IMG/VR virus record: IMGVR_UViG_3300023176_005235
Location: 1 to 49,507 of that record
From: a virus
Strand: one strand, 5' to 3'
DNA length: 49,507 nucleotides
Position 1 is the stretch's first letter. Each line of letters starts with the position of its first letter. The notes below the pieces were generated by a model. That model was given only the letters and a program-made list of their open reading frames with translations, did not search any database and was not told the DNA's origin. A program made the translations under genes and the position numbers. Positions 7,431-14,850 of the stretch are shown here, in pieces.

Positions 7431-7655
7431 TTACTTATCTAATTTAGATTTTATATAACTAATTACCTCTTCTGCCTCAAAATATATGGGTTGTTTGTCT
7501 ATAATTTTGTCTATTCTCCGTGCCTTATACTCCTCCATAATCTCGAAAAAGGGTTGGAGCTCGTCTGGTTCGAGAGTATCCAAGAACTGCTGGAAGGACC
7601 TCTGGTCAAGAAACCCCACCAGCTTACACATAATGTCTTCAACTTTCTTGGACAA
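7431..7655 (-). CDS. Small acidic hypothetical protein
   Basis: 74 residues if a TTG start with AGGAGGAGA just upstream is used; otherwise the next ATG gives 66. The sequence has FLDQRSFQQFLDTLEPDEL and an acidic C-terminal helix with KSKLDK at the end. It overlaps the end of the DUF6433-like gene by 17 bases, so initiation is probably coupled to it. No known domain. Confidence 0.55.
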   Translation of the reverse strand: MSKKVEDIMCKLVGFLDQRSFQQFLDTLEPDELQPFFEIMEEYKARRIDKIIDKQPIYFEAEEVISYIKSKLDK

Positions 7656-8091
7656 TCTCCTCCTCCTTTTTTACTTTGGGTTCCTTTTTAGGTAGCGGAG
7701 GAATAAACCCAGCATCAGATACTAACTTGCGTGTGATCTTTTTATACAGCTTTGGCAGTTTCTGTTCTTTAATAGCAAGAATAATTTTTGCTTCTGATGG
7801 GTGAAGAGACTCCAATAAATTAATGAACAACTGCTCACGTTTAATTGGTTTAAGATCTTCACGTAAGAACACATATAGTCTCTTCAATTCAAATAGAAGA
7901 GTAGTCGGACTCATAGTGAATGGGGCAGAGTCTTCTTTATATGGAGGGTTCCCCTCAGGAAGAATAAATTTTTTCTCAGGTAAAAATGCATACTCGAAAA
8001 AAACTTTTAATGCTGCATTGTTTTTATACTGCTCAATGAGTTTAGGGTTCTCAGATATTTCATCTAAGATTTCTACAATATGTTTCTTCAT
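7639..8091 (-). CDS. DUF6433-like T4-type phage protein
   Basis: 150 residues beginning MKKHIVEILDEISENPKL, with a conserved central segment LPEGNPPYKEDSAPF and HPSEAKIILAIKEQ later. This is the pattern of a family I recall beside RNase H in marine T4-like phages (named DUF6433). The C-terminus is a Lys/Glu-rich tail. The start directly follows the RNase H stop. Function unknown; the position suggests a replication-related role. Confidence 0.65.
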   Translation of the reverse strand: MKKHIVEILDEISENPKLIEQYKNNAALKVFFEYAFLPEKKFILPEGNPPYKEDSAPFTMSPTTLLFELKRLYVFLREDLKPIKREQLFINLLESLHPSEAKIILAIKEQKLPKLYKKITRKLVSDAGFIPPLPKKEPKVKKEEEIVQES

Positions 8092-8964
8092 TTAAAAGTC
8101 CTCCAGTTCATCTAATAACAATCTACATTTATTTGCTATGAGATAATTCATAATTGACATCTTGTCGCCTTTAGGTGATTCGTTGTCGTATGTTGTTTGT
8201 ATTGTTTCTACTATTTCCTCAGGTATATAGTTGAAGTCTACCAGCTTTTGATTACGATGCCAGTTAGTTCTTTCTTCTGATGTCTTACACGCATCAATAC
8301 CATTCTCAAAAAAATCTGCTAGACGTTTCGCCGTTACAGGTTTTTGTCTAGTGCCAGTTATGAATACATCATCAGCACTTAGAATATTTGGTATACCGTC
8401 ACCTGAGTCTCCCTTAACAATATGCTCGATCATATACTTTTTGATTTCAGCTGGCTTACCAGTGACCATCTTTTTTTGCATAGGTGACCACTGCTTAACA
8501 TTGTTATAAACCTGAAGCTGTTTGAAATCTTTATCGCTAGAGATAATCAAGTTCTCCTCATGCTTACCCAGTTCTTGAGTAGACATAACCAATGCGGCAA
8601 TGATATCATCTGCCTCAGTATTTTCAAAGTGCATAACCTTGTAGGGAAAGTGTTCCTTAATTTCCTCACGGATAGTTGATAGCGTATCAAAGATCAAAGA
8701 CCAGTTTAAGTCTGAGGCATCACGATGTTTTTTACGCATGGCTTTATAAGGAGAAAACATATCTCGTCTCCAATATTTTTTACCATCGCAACAAACAACT
8801 ATGTCACCGTAAGTGCTTCCATACTTTTTCTTATACGACTTCAGTGTAGATAAAGTAACGTGCCGTACCAAATCAGTTATTTCTGATTCACTTCCAGCAA
8901 CTAGTTCTCTCTTGAATGAAAGAATGTTACTCAACGAAACCTGCGAATAGTCTACTAGTATCAT
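8092..8964 (-). CDS. rnh: T4-type RNase H (5'-3' exonuclease, FEN-1 family)
   Basis: 290 residues, close to T4 RNase H (305). Acidic metal ligands are seen in order: ILVDYSQ near the start, VVCCDGKKYWRRD, ENTEADDIIAALV, ISSDKDFKQLQ and KGDSGDGIPNI, the last being the helix-hairpin-helix DNA-binding region of FEN-1 enzymes. The family removes RNA primers and short flaps from lagging strands and works with the primase and polymerase. The genes before and after are adjacent without promoters between them, so it belongs to a replication operon driven from 10074-10102. Confidence 0.9.
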   Translation of the reverse strand: MILVDYSQVSLSNILSFKRELVAGSESEITDLVRHVTLSTLKSYKKKYGSTYGDIVVCCDGKKYWRRDMFSPYKAMRKKHRDASDLNWSLIFDTLSTIREEIKEHFPYKVMHFENTEADDIIAALVMSTQELGKHEENLIISSDKDFKQLQVYNNVKQWSPMQKKMVTGKPAEIKKYMIEHIVKGDSGDGIPNILSADDVFITGTRQKPVTAKRLADFFENGIDACKTSEERTNWHRNQKLVDFNYIPEEIVETIQTTYDNESPKGDKMSIMNYLIANKCRLLLDELEDF

Positions 8965-8965
8965 A

Positions 8966-10042
8966 TCAAAATGCCTTCAAAATTATACAATCTTTATTTA
9001 CTCTACCGTTTACTGCGCTCGGTTTAGTCTTTAGTTTTTTAATGCTACTATTCAACCAAGACTTAGTTAGATTACCGAGTATCTCTTGTGGCTTTCGTAG
9101 AGTTTTTGCCAGAGATTCTGCAGTTGAATAGTTAAGTAGCGTAGTACCTTTAACTGAGATACCTGAACTATCTGCCGCCACATATCTAAACAACTTCTTA
9201 TACTTGGTGTTATAGATCCAAACTTCTTTACTGCCAATTATCTTTATAGGATCAACACTGGTAAGTTCATTATCCTCCTTCATATACTGGAGTTTAGAAA
9301 CTAACTGTAGTGGAGACTTTTGTTTTCTTACTCTTGGCTTTCTATTTGCCTTAGAAGAAACAACACATTGCTCGCATCCATTAATTATATCTTCAATGAA
9401 CTTCTTAAATTTCTTAAGCTGAGATTTAGTAAAATTAGAATACCCTTCTTCGAGATCTTCGTCATTACCTTCAATAACTTCATTGATTTCTTCTAGATGC
9501 TCAGCATAAAACTCAGCAATCTTTTTAGCAACTGGTCCACTAACCTGTTTACCTTGAAGATATGACAGCGTAGAAAACTTTGGTATCTGTTTAGTGGTAA
9601 TGAACGAATCAATTTGGTAATCTATTTCGTCAGACAAAACAACAGCTGTATCGTATATTCTCTTTTGAATATCGACTTCAACTTTTTTCTCTGGTTGTTT
9701 TTCTTCGGTGTTGATATATTTCTGTTTAAGATTATCGATAAGTTCCCGTACTCTAACTTTATCTTCATCAGAAATGTATTGACCTTTGCTCTCATGATAA
9801 GAGTATATGGCTATATAACGTAACTCGTAGTCTTTTGCTTTGTTGAAAAGTTTGACTAGAGATGGGTCTTTCTTTTTAAAAATAGTAGTGAGCCATTTCA
9901 GGTATTTCTTATTATCTGTGTTCGCATTATGATAATTGAACACCCTCATAAGATCCATCCTGTAGTTCTCTTGGGTAAGAACTGGCTCACTAACTTTAAT
10001 TGACGTGATTAATTGTTGCTGCTTTACTTTCTTTTTTAACAT
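8966..10042 (-). CDS. Conserved hypothetical protein
   Basis: 358 residues, soluble and Lys-rich. The N-terminal half (about 1-220) is helical with several charged repeats (YLKWLTTIFKKKDPSLVKLF and similar). Around residue 221 there is CEQCVVSSKANRKPRVRKQK, a CxxC with a basic patch that could bind nucleic acid. The C-terminal part holds VWIYNTKYKKLFRYVAAD and a motif KGTTLLNYS, seen in related phage proteins of unknown role. It opens the RNase H operon, 32 bases after the promoter, so it is probably involved in early DNA metabolism. Confidence 0.6.
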   Translation of the reverse strand: MLKKKVKQQQLITSIKVSEPVLTQENYRMDLMRVFNYHNANTDNKKYLKWLTTIFKKKDPSLVKLFNKAKDYELRYIAIYSYHESKGQYISDEDKVRVRELIDNLKQKYINTEEKQPEKKVEVDIQKRIYDTAVVLSDEIDYQIDSFITTKQIPKFSTLSYLQGKQVSGPVAKKIAEFYAEHLEEINEVIEGNDEDLEEGYSNFTKSQLKKFKKFIEDIINGCEQCVVSSKANRKPRVRKQKSPLQLVSKLQYMKEDNELTSVDPIKIIGSKEVWIYNTKYKKLFRYVAADSSGISVKGTTLLNYSTAESLAKTLRKPQEILGNLTKSWLNSSIKKLKTKPSAVNGRVNKDCIILKAF

Positions 10043-10073
10043 AGGATAATATCCTCCATAACAATATATAGTT

Positions 10074-10102
10074 ATTATACAGGATAATTGAATTAAAGTA
10101 AA
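10074..10102 (-). promoter_or_regulatory. Sigma70-like early promoter (family copy 3)
   Basis: TTTACT, a 17-nt spacer beginning TTAATTC, then TATAAT on the minus strand. It heads the transcription unit with the 358-residue protein, RNase H and the DUF6433-like gene. Confidence 0.85.
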
Positions 10103-10105
10103 GAG

Positions 10106-10426
10106 TTATTTTCCCACGTAAAAACAGTAGTTTATAGATTCAGATACATCTTTCCAACTAAACTTGGAAATAGAATCAGTCCTAAAGGATCTCCATTCCT
10201 GTATACCCTCATCAAAAACTCTTACTGTTTCTGTAGAAGAATCGGTAGTTGTTGTTTTGGGTTTTTTATCTTCGGGGATTCTACTTTCGGCGAGCGTGCA
10301 CGCCATCTCCCTTTGCGTCCCGTCTTTTTTGGTAAAAACAACGCACAGATCTCGGACTTCTTCATTGTATAATAGCTCCTTTAGAAAGTCTAATTTAAAA
10401 TCCTCTTGTATCTCAACGGTAGTCAT
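10106..10426 (-). CDS. WYL_2/Sm-like SH3-beta-barrel protein
   Basis: The start at 10426 (MTTVEIQEDFKLDFLKE) has GGAGATATT before it, giving 106 residues. The core VVFTKKDGTQREMACTL, then a late VRVFDEGIQEWRSFRTDSI, matches the phage WYL_2/DUF2693 family, a small Sm-like beta-barrel found in T4-like phages and thought to bind nucleic acid. A Thr/Ser/Pro-rich insert (KPKTTTTDSSTETV) separates the two halves. It is transcribed from the promoter at 10459-10487. Confidence 0.8.
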   Translation of the reverse strand: MTTVEIQEDFKLDFLKELLYNEEVRDLCVVFTKKDGTQREMACTLAESRIPEDKKPKTTTTDSSTETVRVFDEGIQEWRSFRTDSISKFSWKDVSESINYCFYVGK

Positions 10427-10458
10427 AATATCTCCAATTAATTTTAAACCGTACAACT

Positions 10459-10487
10459 ATTATACATGATCGCAATATTAAAGTAAA
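10459..10487 (-). promoter_or_regulatory. Sigma70-like early promoter (family copy 4)
   Basis: TTTACT, a 17-nt spacer beginning TTAATATT, then TATAAT on the minus strand. It lies right behind the terminator-like hairpin of the upstream barrel-protein gene, so the two transcription units are cleanly separated. Confidence 0.85.
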
Positions 10488-10511
10488 ATTGGAAGGGGGA
10501 AGAACTCCCCC
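10485..10511 (-). terminator. Terminator-like GC hairpin
   Basis: Minus strand GGGGGA, loop GTTCT, TCCCCC, then TTCCAATTTTAC. The stem is strong but the T-run is imperfect. It sits five bases after the stop of the outer-membrane protein gene and partly overlaps the -35 side of the next promoter. Confidence 0.65.
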
Positions 10512-10515
10512 ATCC

Positions 10516-11991
10516 TTAGAATGCTACATTCAGCTTTGCGCTGATTGTGTTGGTAGAAACAAGATCTGTTGAAGCATGACCGTATTCTAACACCAAAGTC
10601 TTGTTAGAGATCTGCTTGTTGACTCCAAGATTAAATCTGTTTGTACCATCAGTATCTCTAATAATACCACCTGAGATACTCTTTGTCAAATTAAACTCCA
10701 TACCAACGGAAGCGTAACGATACTTATCCTCAGCATCGCCCACTGCTCTTGCGCTTTGAATGCTGCCAGTTTCAACGTAACCATCCACGTCAGTAACACC
10801 ACGTGTATAACCTACGATTGGACGAAGTTTCTCACCGTCACCTGTCCACTGAACTCTAGCATATTTGTCACTACCCTCTGTGATACCTTTGTTGCTAAAG
10901 TCGCCAATGACTCTATCAACTTCGTAGTCCATACTGGTAGTTGTTAAACTCAAACGCATAGTACCTGAGGCAATGTACTTCTCAGCATGAATGTTAAACA
11001 TCATACTGTCTACTGTAACTTTACCACTAGTGTTTTCTGCGCTACCATCTAACTTACCAAAACCTGCACCGAATCCCCAACCACTTTCTAGAGTCTTAGT
11101 ACCGCCCATAACGATTCCAGTAATGTCACCTGTCATACCATTTAGTGCGTTGTTGTTATTCTTTACAAGTTTAATTCCATCAAAGTCAACACCACGATTA
11201 GATAACTGCATCATACTATTGATAGTCTTAATTTGATCGACTCTCCCAACGAGTGGGTCAAGTGTTGTGGTAGTTGATGTAGATGTACCTAAACTACCAT
11301 CGCTGTAGATATCCCACGTTGAAGTAGTTTGAGTTCTTGTTATTGTTTGAACCAATGCCGTTGATGATGCGGCATAGGCAACAACATTACTTGAACCTTG
11401 TCCTGTTACGGTAGGTCCACCAGACGCTGACCCAACTGCTACCTCGTTGATGTCAAGTATACCATTGTTATTTGCATCACCATCTAAGTCATTCTGGGTA
11501 AGAGTAATGGTGAGAGTACGAATAACTTGATCCATTGGTGCCCACTCTTGTGTTGGAGTACCTGTTGGATAACTCGACTCTGTATCACCTAAAGGAATGT
11601 ATGTGAATGTATAATCTCCTGGCTGTAGGTTTGCATAGTTGATACCCTGCCAAGTATACGATTCACCGCCACCATTAGGATCGTCAGGATCGTAGTCAAT
11701 CAGTTGTGTACCGTCTGACGTAAAGAAGTTTACACCTGAGATAAGACCTGCTGGTGAATCTTGCGATAGCAAGTCAAACTCATCTATTTGTGCTGTAAAT
11801 GTAGTGCCATTGGCACCTTCGATTTTAATTTCTGCTTCATTGAATTGAGTATTATCGTGCCACGAACCATACCAAAATGTTAACCCACCATTGCCGTCTC
11901 CAACATAGCCAATACTGTTTGTGTGTGCAAACACAGGGGATGAGACAAGCGTAACCATAACAAATGCTGCCACGCATTTGAATAGACGCAT
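10516..11991 (-). CDS. Secreted outer-membrane beta-barrel protein (autotransporter-like)
   Basis: 491 residues. A signal peptide (MRLFKCVAAFVMVTLV, cut near VFA) is followed by an extracellular-type N-terminal domain of about 170 residues with a calcium-loop-like stretch LDGDANNNGILDINEVA. A Ser/Thr-rich linker follows, then about 220 residues of alternating hydrophobic/polar strands (GTKTLESGWGFGAGFGKLDG, MRLSLTTTSMDYEVDRV, YRYASVGMEFNLTKSISGG). The protein ends SAKLNVAF; a terminal aromatic residue is the usual BAM recognition signal of outer-membrane barrels. This looks like a passenger plus barrel, autotransporter-like. Such a protein is unusual for a phage and would act in the host outer membrane. 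Confidence 0.7.
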   Translation of the reverse strand: MRLFKCVAAFVMVTLVSSPVFAHTNSIGYVGDGNGGLTFWYGSWHDNTQFNEAEIKIEGANGTTFTAQIDEFDLLSQDSPAGLISGVNFFTSDGTQLIDYDPDDPNGGGESYTWQGINYANLQPGDYTFTYIPLGDTESSYPTGTPTQEWAPMDQVIRTLTITLTQNDLDGDANNNGILDINEVAVGSASGGPTVTGQGSSNVVAYAASSTALVQTITRTQTTSTWDIYSDGSLGTSTSTTTTLDPLVGRVDQIKTINSMMQLSNRGVDFDGIKLVKNNNNALNGMTGDITGIVMGGTKTLESGWGFGAGFGKLDGSAENTSGKVTVDSMMFNIHAEKYIASGTMRLSLTTTSMDYEVDRVIGDFSNKGITEGSDKYARVQWTGDGEKLRPIVGYTRGVTDVDGYVETGSIQSARAVGDAEDKYRYASVGMEFNLTKSISGGIIRDTDGTNRFNLGVNKQISNKTLVLEYGHASTDLVSTNTISAKLNVAF

Positions 11992-12073
11992 TTATGATGC
12001 TCCTGTTTATTATAATTTTTATGAGAGCATATTAAGAAAGGATATAGATCAGATCATAGTCACCAATCAGTTT

Positions 12074-12163
12074 CTATTTATTACTTTGAGAGTTTGATGC
12101 TTTGCAACTACTCCATTGACAAAAGGGATCCAACTTTTTGCCGCAGACTACACAGGTTTTCAT
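12074..12163 (-). CDS. 29-residue zinc-finger-like peptide
   Basis: The ATG overlaps the TGA of the cupin gene (ATGA), with GGAGGAAAAGA upstream. The peptide reads MKTCVVCGKKLDPFCQWSSC and then a short Ser/Asn tail. CxxC followed by two further Cys suggests zinc binding. The tight coupling to the cupin gene supports expression, but at this length chance cannot be excluded. Confidence 0.5.
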   Translation of the reverse strand: MKTCVVCGKKLDPFCQWSSCKASNSQSNK

Positions 12164-12504
12164 TCTTTTCCTCCAACGGATTGCCGTTCAATATCGTTAT
12201 GGTCAAACTGTGCCCAATATAATTCAAAAGCCACAGTGTCTTCTACTGCTTCGAACTGGTGTACCTCTCCTGGAGGCACGATTGTGAACTCATTGGATGA
12301 TAGAACAGTTTCGTCTACCAAATCATAATCATTTTTCCACACACGAATAATCAACTTCCCACTTTCTACATAAAAGCCATTGTGCTTAGTCTTGTGAAAA
12401 TGCCTTGAACAATAGCTACCTGCTTCTGCCTCTATGCGATGAAACTCAAGTACCCCATTAGATAGAATGTTCTCAGTGCTACCCCATACTTTACCTTGCT
12501 TCAT
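12160..12504 (-). CDS. Cupin-fold protein (mannose-6-phosphate isomerase C-terminal-like)
   Basis: 114 residues forming a single cupin domain: RHFHKTKHNGFYVESGKL (HxH...E motif 1) and VPPGEVHQFEAVED (motif 2, with PxGxxH), the metal-binding residues of the jelly-roll fold. It is most like the small cupins related to type II mannose-6-phosphate isomerase C-terminal domains. The substrate is unknown; a sugar or nucleotide-sugar role is possible. It overlaps the DUF7220-like membrane gene by 14 nt and the zinc peptide gene by 4 nt. Confidence 0.85.
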   Translation of the reverse strand: MKQGKVWGSTENILSNGVLEFHRIEAEAGSYCSRHFHKTKHNGFYVESGKLIIRVWKNDYDLVDETVLSSNEFTIVPPGEVHQFEAVEDTVAFELYWAQFDHNDIERQSVGGKE

Positions 12505-12721
12505 TATTTCTCACCTTTCTAAAATACATACGCCATAGCGCAGAACGAATCATACTCGTAATCATAAAGATCAATGCGATAGTTATGTTCTCGAGTATCG
12601 TAGGGTGTAGCCCAAACAAAGGAAACACCAACAACTGAATAGTTATCCCTAATAAGAATCCACTCCCTACGTCTACAATACTTTCAAAGATATCTCTACG
12701 TTTCACTGACTCAGGATCCAC
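12491..12721 (-). CDS. DUF7220-like small membrane protein
   Basis: 76 residues from a GTG start. The pattern ESIVDVGSGFLLGITIQLL, VFPLFG, ENITIALIFMITSMIRSALW, then an RR/RK-type end is that of a widespread phage two-helix membrane protein (DUF7220). Two hydrophobic segments and positively charged C-terminal residues place the termini in the cytosol. Function unknown. It overlaps the cytochrome gene by 19 nt. Confidence 0.75.
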   Translation of the reverse strand: MDPESVKRRDIFESIVDVGSGFLLGITIQLLVFPLFGLHPTILENITIALIFMITSMIRSALWRMYFRKVRNNEAR

Positions 12722-13014
12722 CGTACAGCTTGCGCTGTATCTTCTTCGTTGATAGCATTAGGTGGCATCGGAATGGGACCCCACACTCCACCACCGCCAT
12801 TCATAATCTTCTGCACCAGATAGTCCATATCTGCTTCTGTGTACTTGGCAGCAACATCTTTAAACGCTGGACCAACCAGTTTCTTATCTACCGCATGACA
12901 CATGAAGCAGTTACGCTCTTTGAGAATCTTTTCTCTCTGGAACTGTTCTGCTGGAGTTGTCGCCATGACACTAAACCACAAACACGATAATACTACTGCG
13001 CTTAATACTCTCAT
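12703..13014 (-). CDS. Monohaem c-type cytochrome (class I, c551/c552-like)
   Basis: The start at 13014 (MRVLSAVVLSCLWFSVMA) is chosen because AAAGGAGG sits just before it and it gives a proper signal peptide; the in-frame ATG at 13035 lacks a binding site. The mature domain of about 85 residues has the haem site NCFMCHAV (CxxCH), a following KLVGPAFKDVAAKY and the distal Met in WGPIPMPPN, as in bacterial c551/c8 cytochromes. It is a soluble periplasmic electron carrier. All key residues are intact. A phage copy could keep host respiration going during infection; this is inference. Confidence 0.9.
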   Translation of the reverse strand: MRVLSAVVLSCLWFSVMATTPAEQFQREKILKERNCFMCHAVDKKLVGPAFKDVAAKYTEADMDYLVQKIMNGGGGVWGPIPMPPNAINEEDTAQAVRWILSQ

Positions 13015-13031
13015 TATACCTCCTTTGAGTT

Positions 13032-13268
13032 TCATCTATTTCTATTTACATCCCAATAAGATTCGTGATGCTTAAGTTCGTCATTTAACATACCGTACTT
13101 ATGGCGTAGTTGGCTAGTGAGTCCAAACTTCGTTCGTATCGCCGCACTCGCTCCTGCACTGGTCATCTGAGTACCAATACCGTCCTCACAAATACGTAGC
13201 ACTTCTTCTAGAATCCGCACCGCATATTCTTCGTGTCCATTAGACTTTTCCCAGAGTTCCTCGATCAT
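13032..13268 (-). CDS. Hypothetical helical protein
   Basis: 78 residues beginning MIEELWEKSNGHEEYAVRIL, acidic and helical throughout, with a basic C-terminal NRNR. It overlaps the preceding gene by four bases (ATGA) and lies just upstream of the cytochrome gene's AAAGGAGG. No family recognised. It is part of the run of small genes at 12.7-13.7 kb. Confidence 0.6.
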   Translation of the reverse strand: MIEELWEKSNGHEEYAVRILEEVLRICEDGIGTQMTSAGASAAIRTKFGLTSQLRHKYGMLNDELKHHESYWDVNRNR

Positions 13269-13459
13269 TCGTCTTCCTCCTTTACGTATTCACCGTTCTC
13301 GTACTTCCAACCATTCTCGGTCAACTCTTTATAATCATGCCAAGGATTGTCGGGCATTCGTTCCTTCTTACCAAAGATACGATCCCACCCCTCGTCATAC
13401 TTAGTCTTATCCACTTTTCTAGGAGAGTCTCCCTTACCCCCATGCCATTGTTCACTCAT
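13265..13459 (-). CDS. Conserved small phage protein (GGKGDxxR family)
   Basis: 64 residues opening MSEQWHGGKGDSPRKVDKTK and then YDEGWDRIFGK. The HGGKGDxxRxVD opening with a following YxxxWDxIF is a short motif seen in many tailed-phage proteins of unknown function. It is highly charged and has no hydrophobic segment. It is coupled to both neighbours by overlapping start and stop codons. Confidence 0.65.
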   Translation of the reverse strand: MSEQWHGGKGDSPRKVDKTKYDEGWDRIFGKKERMPDNPWHDYKELTENGWKYENGEYVKEEDE

Positions 13460-13682
13460 CGCTTTCTCTTTCTATATACTTAGTAGGATCATTGACTTGT
13501 ATCACTGTTTCGGTAGTGATGATGTCGATAATGGTATTGGTCAAATCAATTTCTCTTCTCAATCCCATCATCTTACTCTGCAACTTCTCCAACTCTTTTT
13601 GATAAAACTCTAACTCCTGTTCCTTGCGGAGTCTTTGTTCCAAAATATCTGTAAGCAGAATTATCTTTCTCTCTTCACTCAT
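13452..13682 (-). CDS. Short coiled-coil protein
   Basis: 76 residues: MSEERKIILLTDILEQRLRK, then EQELEFYQKELEKLQSKMMG, heptad-like through residues 20-55, with a second hydrophobic stretch at the end. Probably a dimeric coiled coil. Its AGGA binding site and start lie in the 3' arm of a long inverted repeat (13683-13744), so its translation could be controlled by RNA folding. Confidence 0.6.
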   Translation of the reverse strand: MSEERKIILLTDILEQRLRKEQELEFYQKELEKLQSKMMGLRREIDLTNTIIDIITTETVIQVNDPTKYIERESDE

Positions 13683-13744
13683 AGGGGGATCCTAATTTAT
13701 ATCTTCGTAGTTCTTATGCTTACGTTTCCTATAAGGATCCCCCC
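13683..13744 (-). promoter_or_regulatory. Inverted repeat covering a ribosome binding site
   Basis: On the minus strand GGGGGATCCT (inside the 47-residue gene) pairs over 10 bp with AGGATCCCCC, which contains the AGGA Shine-Dalgarno element of the coiled-coil gene and ends one base before its ATG. The loop is about 40 nt. If folded, the stem would hide the ribosome binding site until ribosomes translating the upstream gene open it. Confidence 0.55.
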
Positions 13745-13835
13745 TTCTACTTCTATGCTTTCCACCTGCGCCACTTGTTCTAAGTTTAGCAAGCATTTTC
13801 CATAGGAGGTTTCTGGGTTTTAGTTTTTTACGCAT
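13692..13835 (-). CDS. 47-residue basic protein
   Basis: ATG inside the end of the gene at 13820-14782. The product begins MRKKLKPRNLLWKMLAKLR, contains SGAGGKHRSRRGDPYRKRK and ends KHKNYEDIN. Nearly one residue in three is Lys or Arg. The SGAGxH(K/R) segment resembles small basic phage proteins of unknown function. The lack of a perfect binding site suggests coupling to the upstream gene. Its RNA also provides the 5' arm of the inverted repeat at 13683-13744. Confidence 0.55.
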   Translation of the reverse strand: MRKKLKPRNLLWKMLAKLRTSGAGGKHRSRRGDPYRKRKHKNYEDIN

Positions 13836-14782
13836 ATACTAGACTCCACAAAGTCTGCGAATCCATTATGAAATCCACCTTCCTCTTTATTCTTATAAAA
13901 GAGTTCCTCATTAACAAAGACCACTTTAAGTGCTTTAGGACAATCTTTAAAGTTACTATACCGTAATGCTGGAGATTTATTTGACATCTTATCATAAGCA
14001 TAAGAAGTCTCAGGTACCTTCTTATAATCAATCAAAACGGTACAGATAACCTTACCTGTTTCAAAGTCAATAGCATTCCAATATAATAAAGGAGTTTCTT
14101 CTTTATACTTATTTGCCCAATTAACGACTTCATCAGAATCTACATCTTTAGGAGAAAACCCAAAACAAAGATTAAACTTTCGTTCTTGTCCACACCAGCT
14201 TTGACTCTTAATCTCAACTGGTCTCTTTCCCTTCCAAGCATCATATCCGTGCATTGGCTGATCAACTTTAAGATTGAATTGGTGGCTGACCAAGTCTTCC
14301 ATAAGAGTTCCGGAACTATTATATCGTTGCATGTTATAGATAAATGAAATCTTATGAGTCTTGGAAACTTTCCTTTCTCCCCCATTAAAAGCGTAGTCTG
14401 CCTCTAGTGGTAAGCAATGCTCTACGTATTGTTGCCTTGCAGCAGATCGTATCTCCTGAGATTTAGTTTTCTTTTCGTCGTATCGTTTCTTATTAGACTC
14501 TGCTATCTTTTCTTTGTTATCATTATAATACTCTGCCATCTTTTCTTTGTTGTCCTTATTGTATTGCCTTTGATACTCCGCTACCTTTTCTTTATTATCT
14601 TGTTTCCATTTCTTATTAGACTCTGCTATCTTTTCTTTGTTATCATTATAGTATTGCCTGTGATACTCTCTTATCTTTTCTTTATTATCCTGTTTCCATT
14701 GCTTGTTATACTCTTTTCTAGTCATACCCTTTACCATCGGTGTATCCTCTACTACTGGTCCGTACTTATCCCAAAATCCCAT
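13820..14782 (-). CDS. Repeat-containing putative nuclease (PD-(D/E)XK-like)
   Basis: 320 residues. Residues about 20-105 are five to six copies of a charged repeat around (K/N)DNKEKIAEY, each 11-15 residues, predicted helical. The C-terminal 200 residues begin around QEIRSAARQQYVEHCLPLEAD. They contain YDAWKGKRPVEIKSQSWCG, where D-x7-ExK fits a PD-(D/E)XK catalytic core, preceded by LMEDLVSHQFNL with a possible Glu. The repeat type is often fused to HNH or other selfish endonucleases in phages. A restriction-like or homing-type nuclease is likely but not proven. The DNA repeats make copy-number change easy. Confidence 0.6.
   Translation of the reverse strand: MGFWDKYGPVVEDTPMVKGMTRKEYNKQWKQDNKEKIREYHRQYYNDNKEKIAESNKKWKQDNKEKVAEYQRQYNKDNKEKMAEYYNDNKEKIAESNKKRYDEKKTKSQEIRSAARQQYVEHCLPLEADYAFNGGERKVSKTHKISFIYNMQRYNSSGTLMEDLVSHQFNLKVDQPMHGYDAWKGKRPVEIKSQSWCGQERKFNLCFGFSPKDVDSDEVVNWANKYKEETPLLYWNAIDFETGKVICTVLIDYKKVPETSYAYDKMSNKSPALRYSNFKDCPKALKVVFVNEELFYKNKEEGGFHNGFADFVESSICVKN
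14461..14740. repeat. Coding tandem repeats (about 39-45 bp)
   Basis: The region encodes the DNKEKIAEY-type repeats of the nuclease-like gene. A stretch of about 30 bases running from gactctgctatcttttct on the plus strand occurs twice almost unchanged (near 14499 and 14623), and shorter versions lie between. Recent expansion within the gene is likely. Confidence 0.8.
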
Positions 14783-14818
14783 GATATAATGCTCCTATAA
14801 AGTGTTAAGAGAACAGCT

Positions 14819-14847
14819 ATTATAATACAACGGTTAATAAAAGTAAA
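14819..14847 (-). promoter_or_regulatory. Sigma70-like early promoter (family copy 5)
   Basis: Minus strand TTTACT, a 17-nt spacer starting TTTATTAACC, then TATAAT. This copy has the TTTATT variant after the -35 box. It drives the repeat-nuclease gene and the small genes that follow. Confidence 0.85.
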
Positions 14848-14850
14848 GGG

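Noticed and set aside
14417-14800. 127-residue plus-strand open frame rich in Leu and Phe
   Set aside because: Antisense shadow of the Lys/Glu repeats of the nuclease-like gene.
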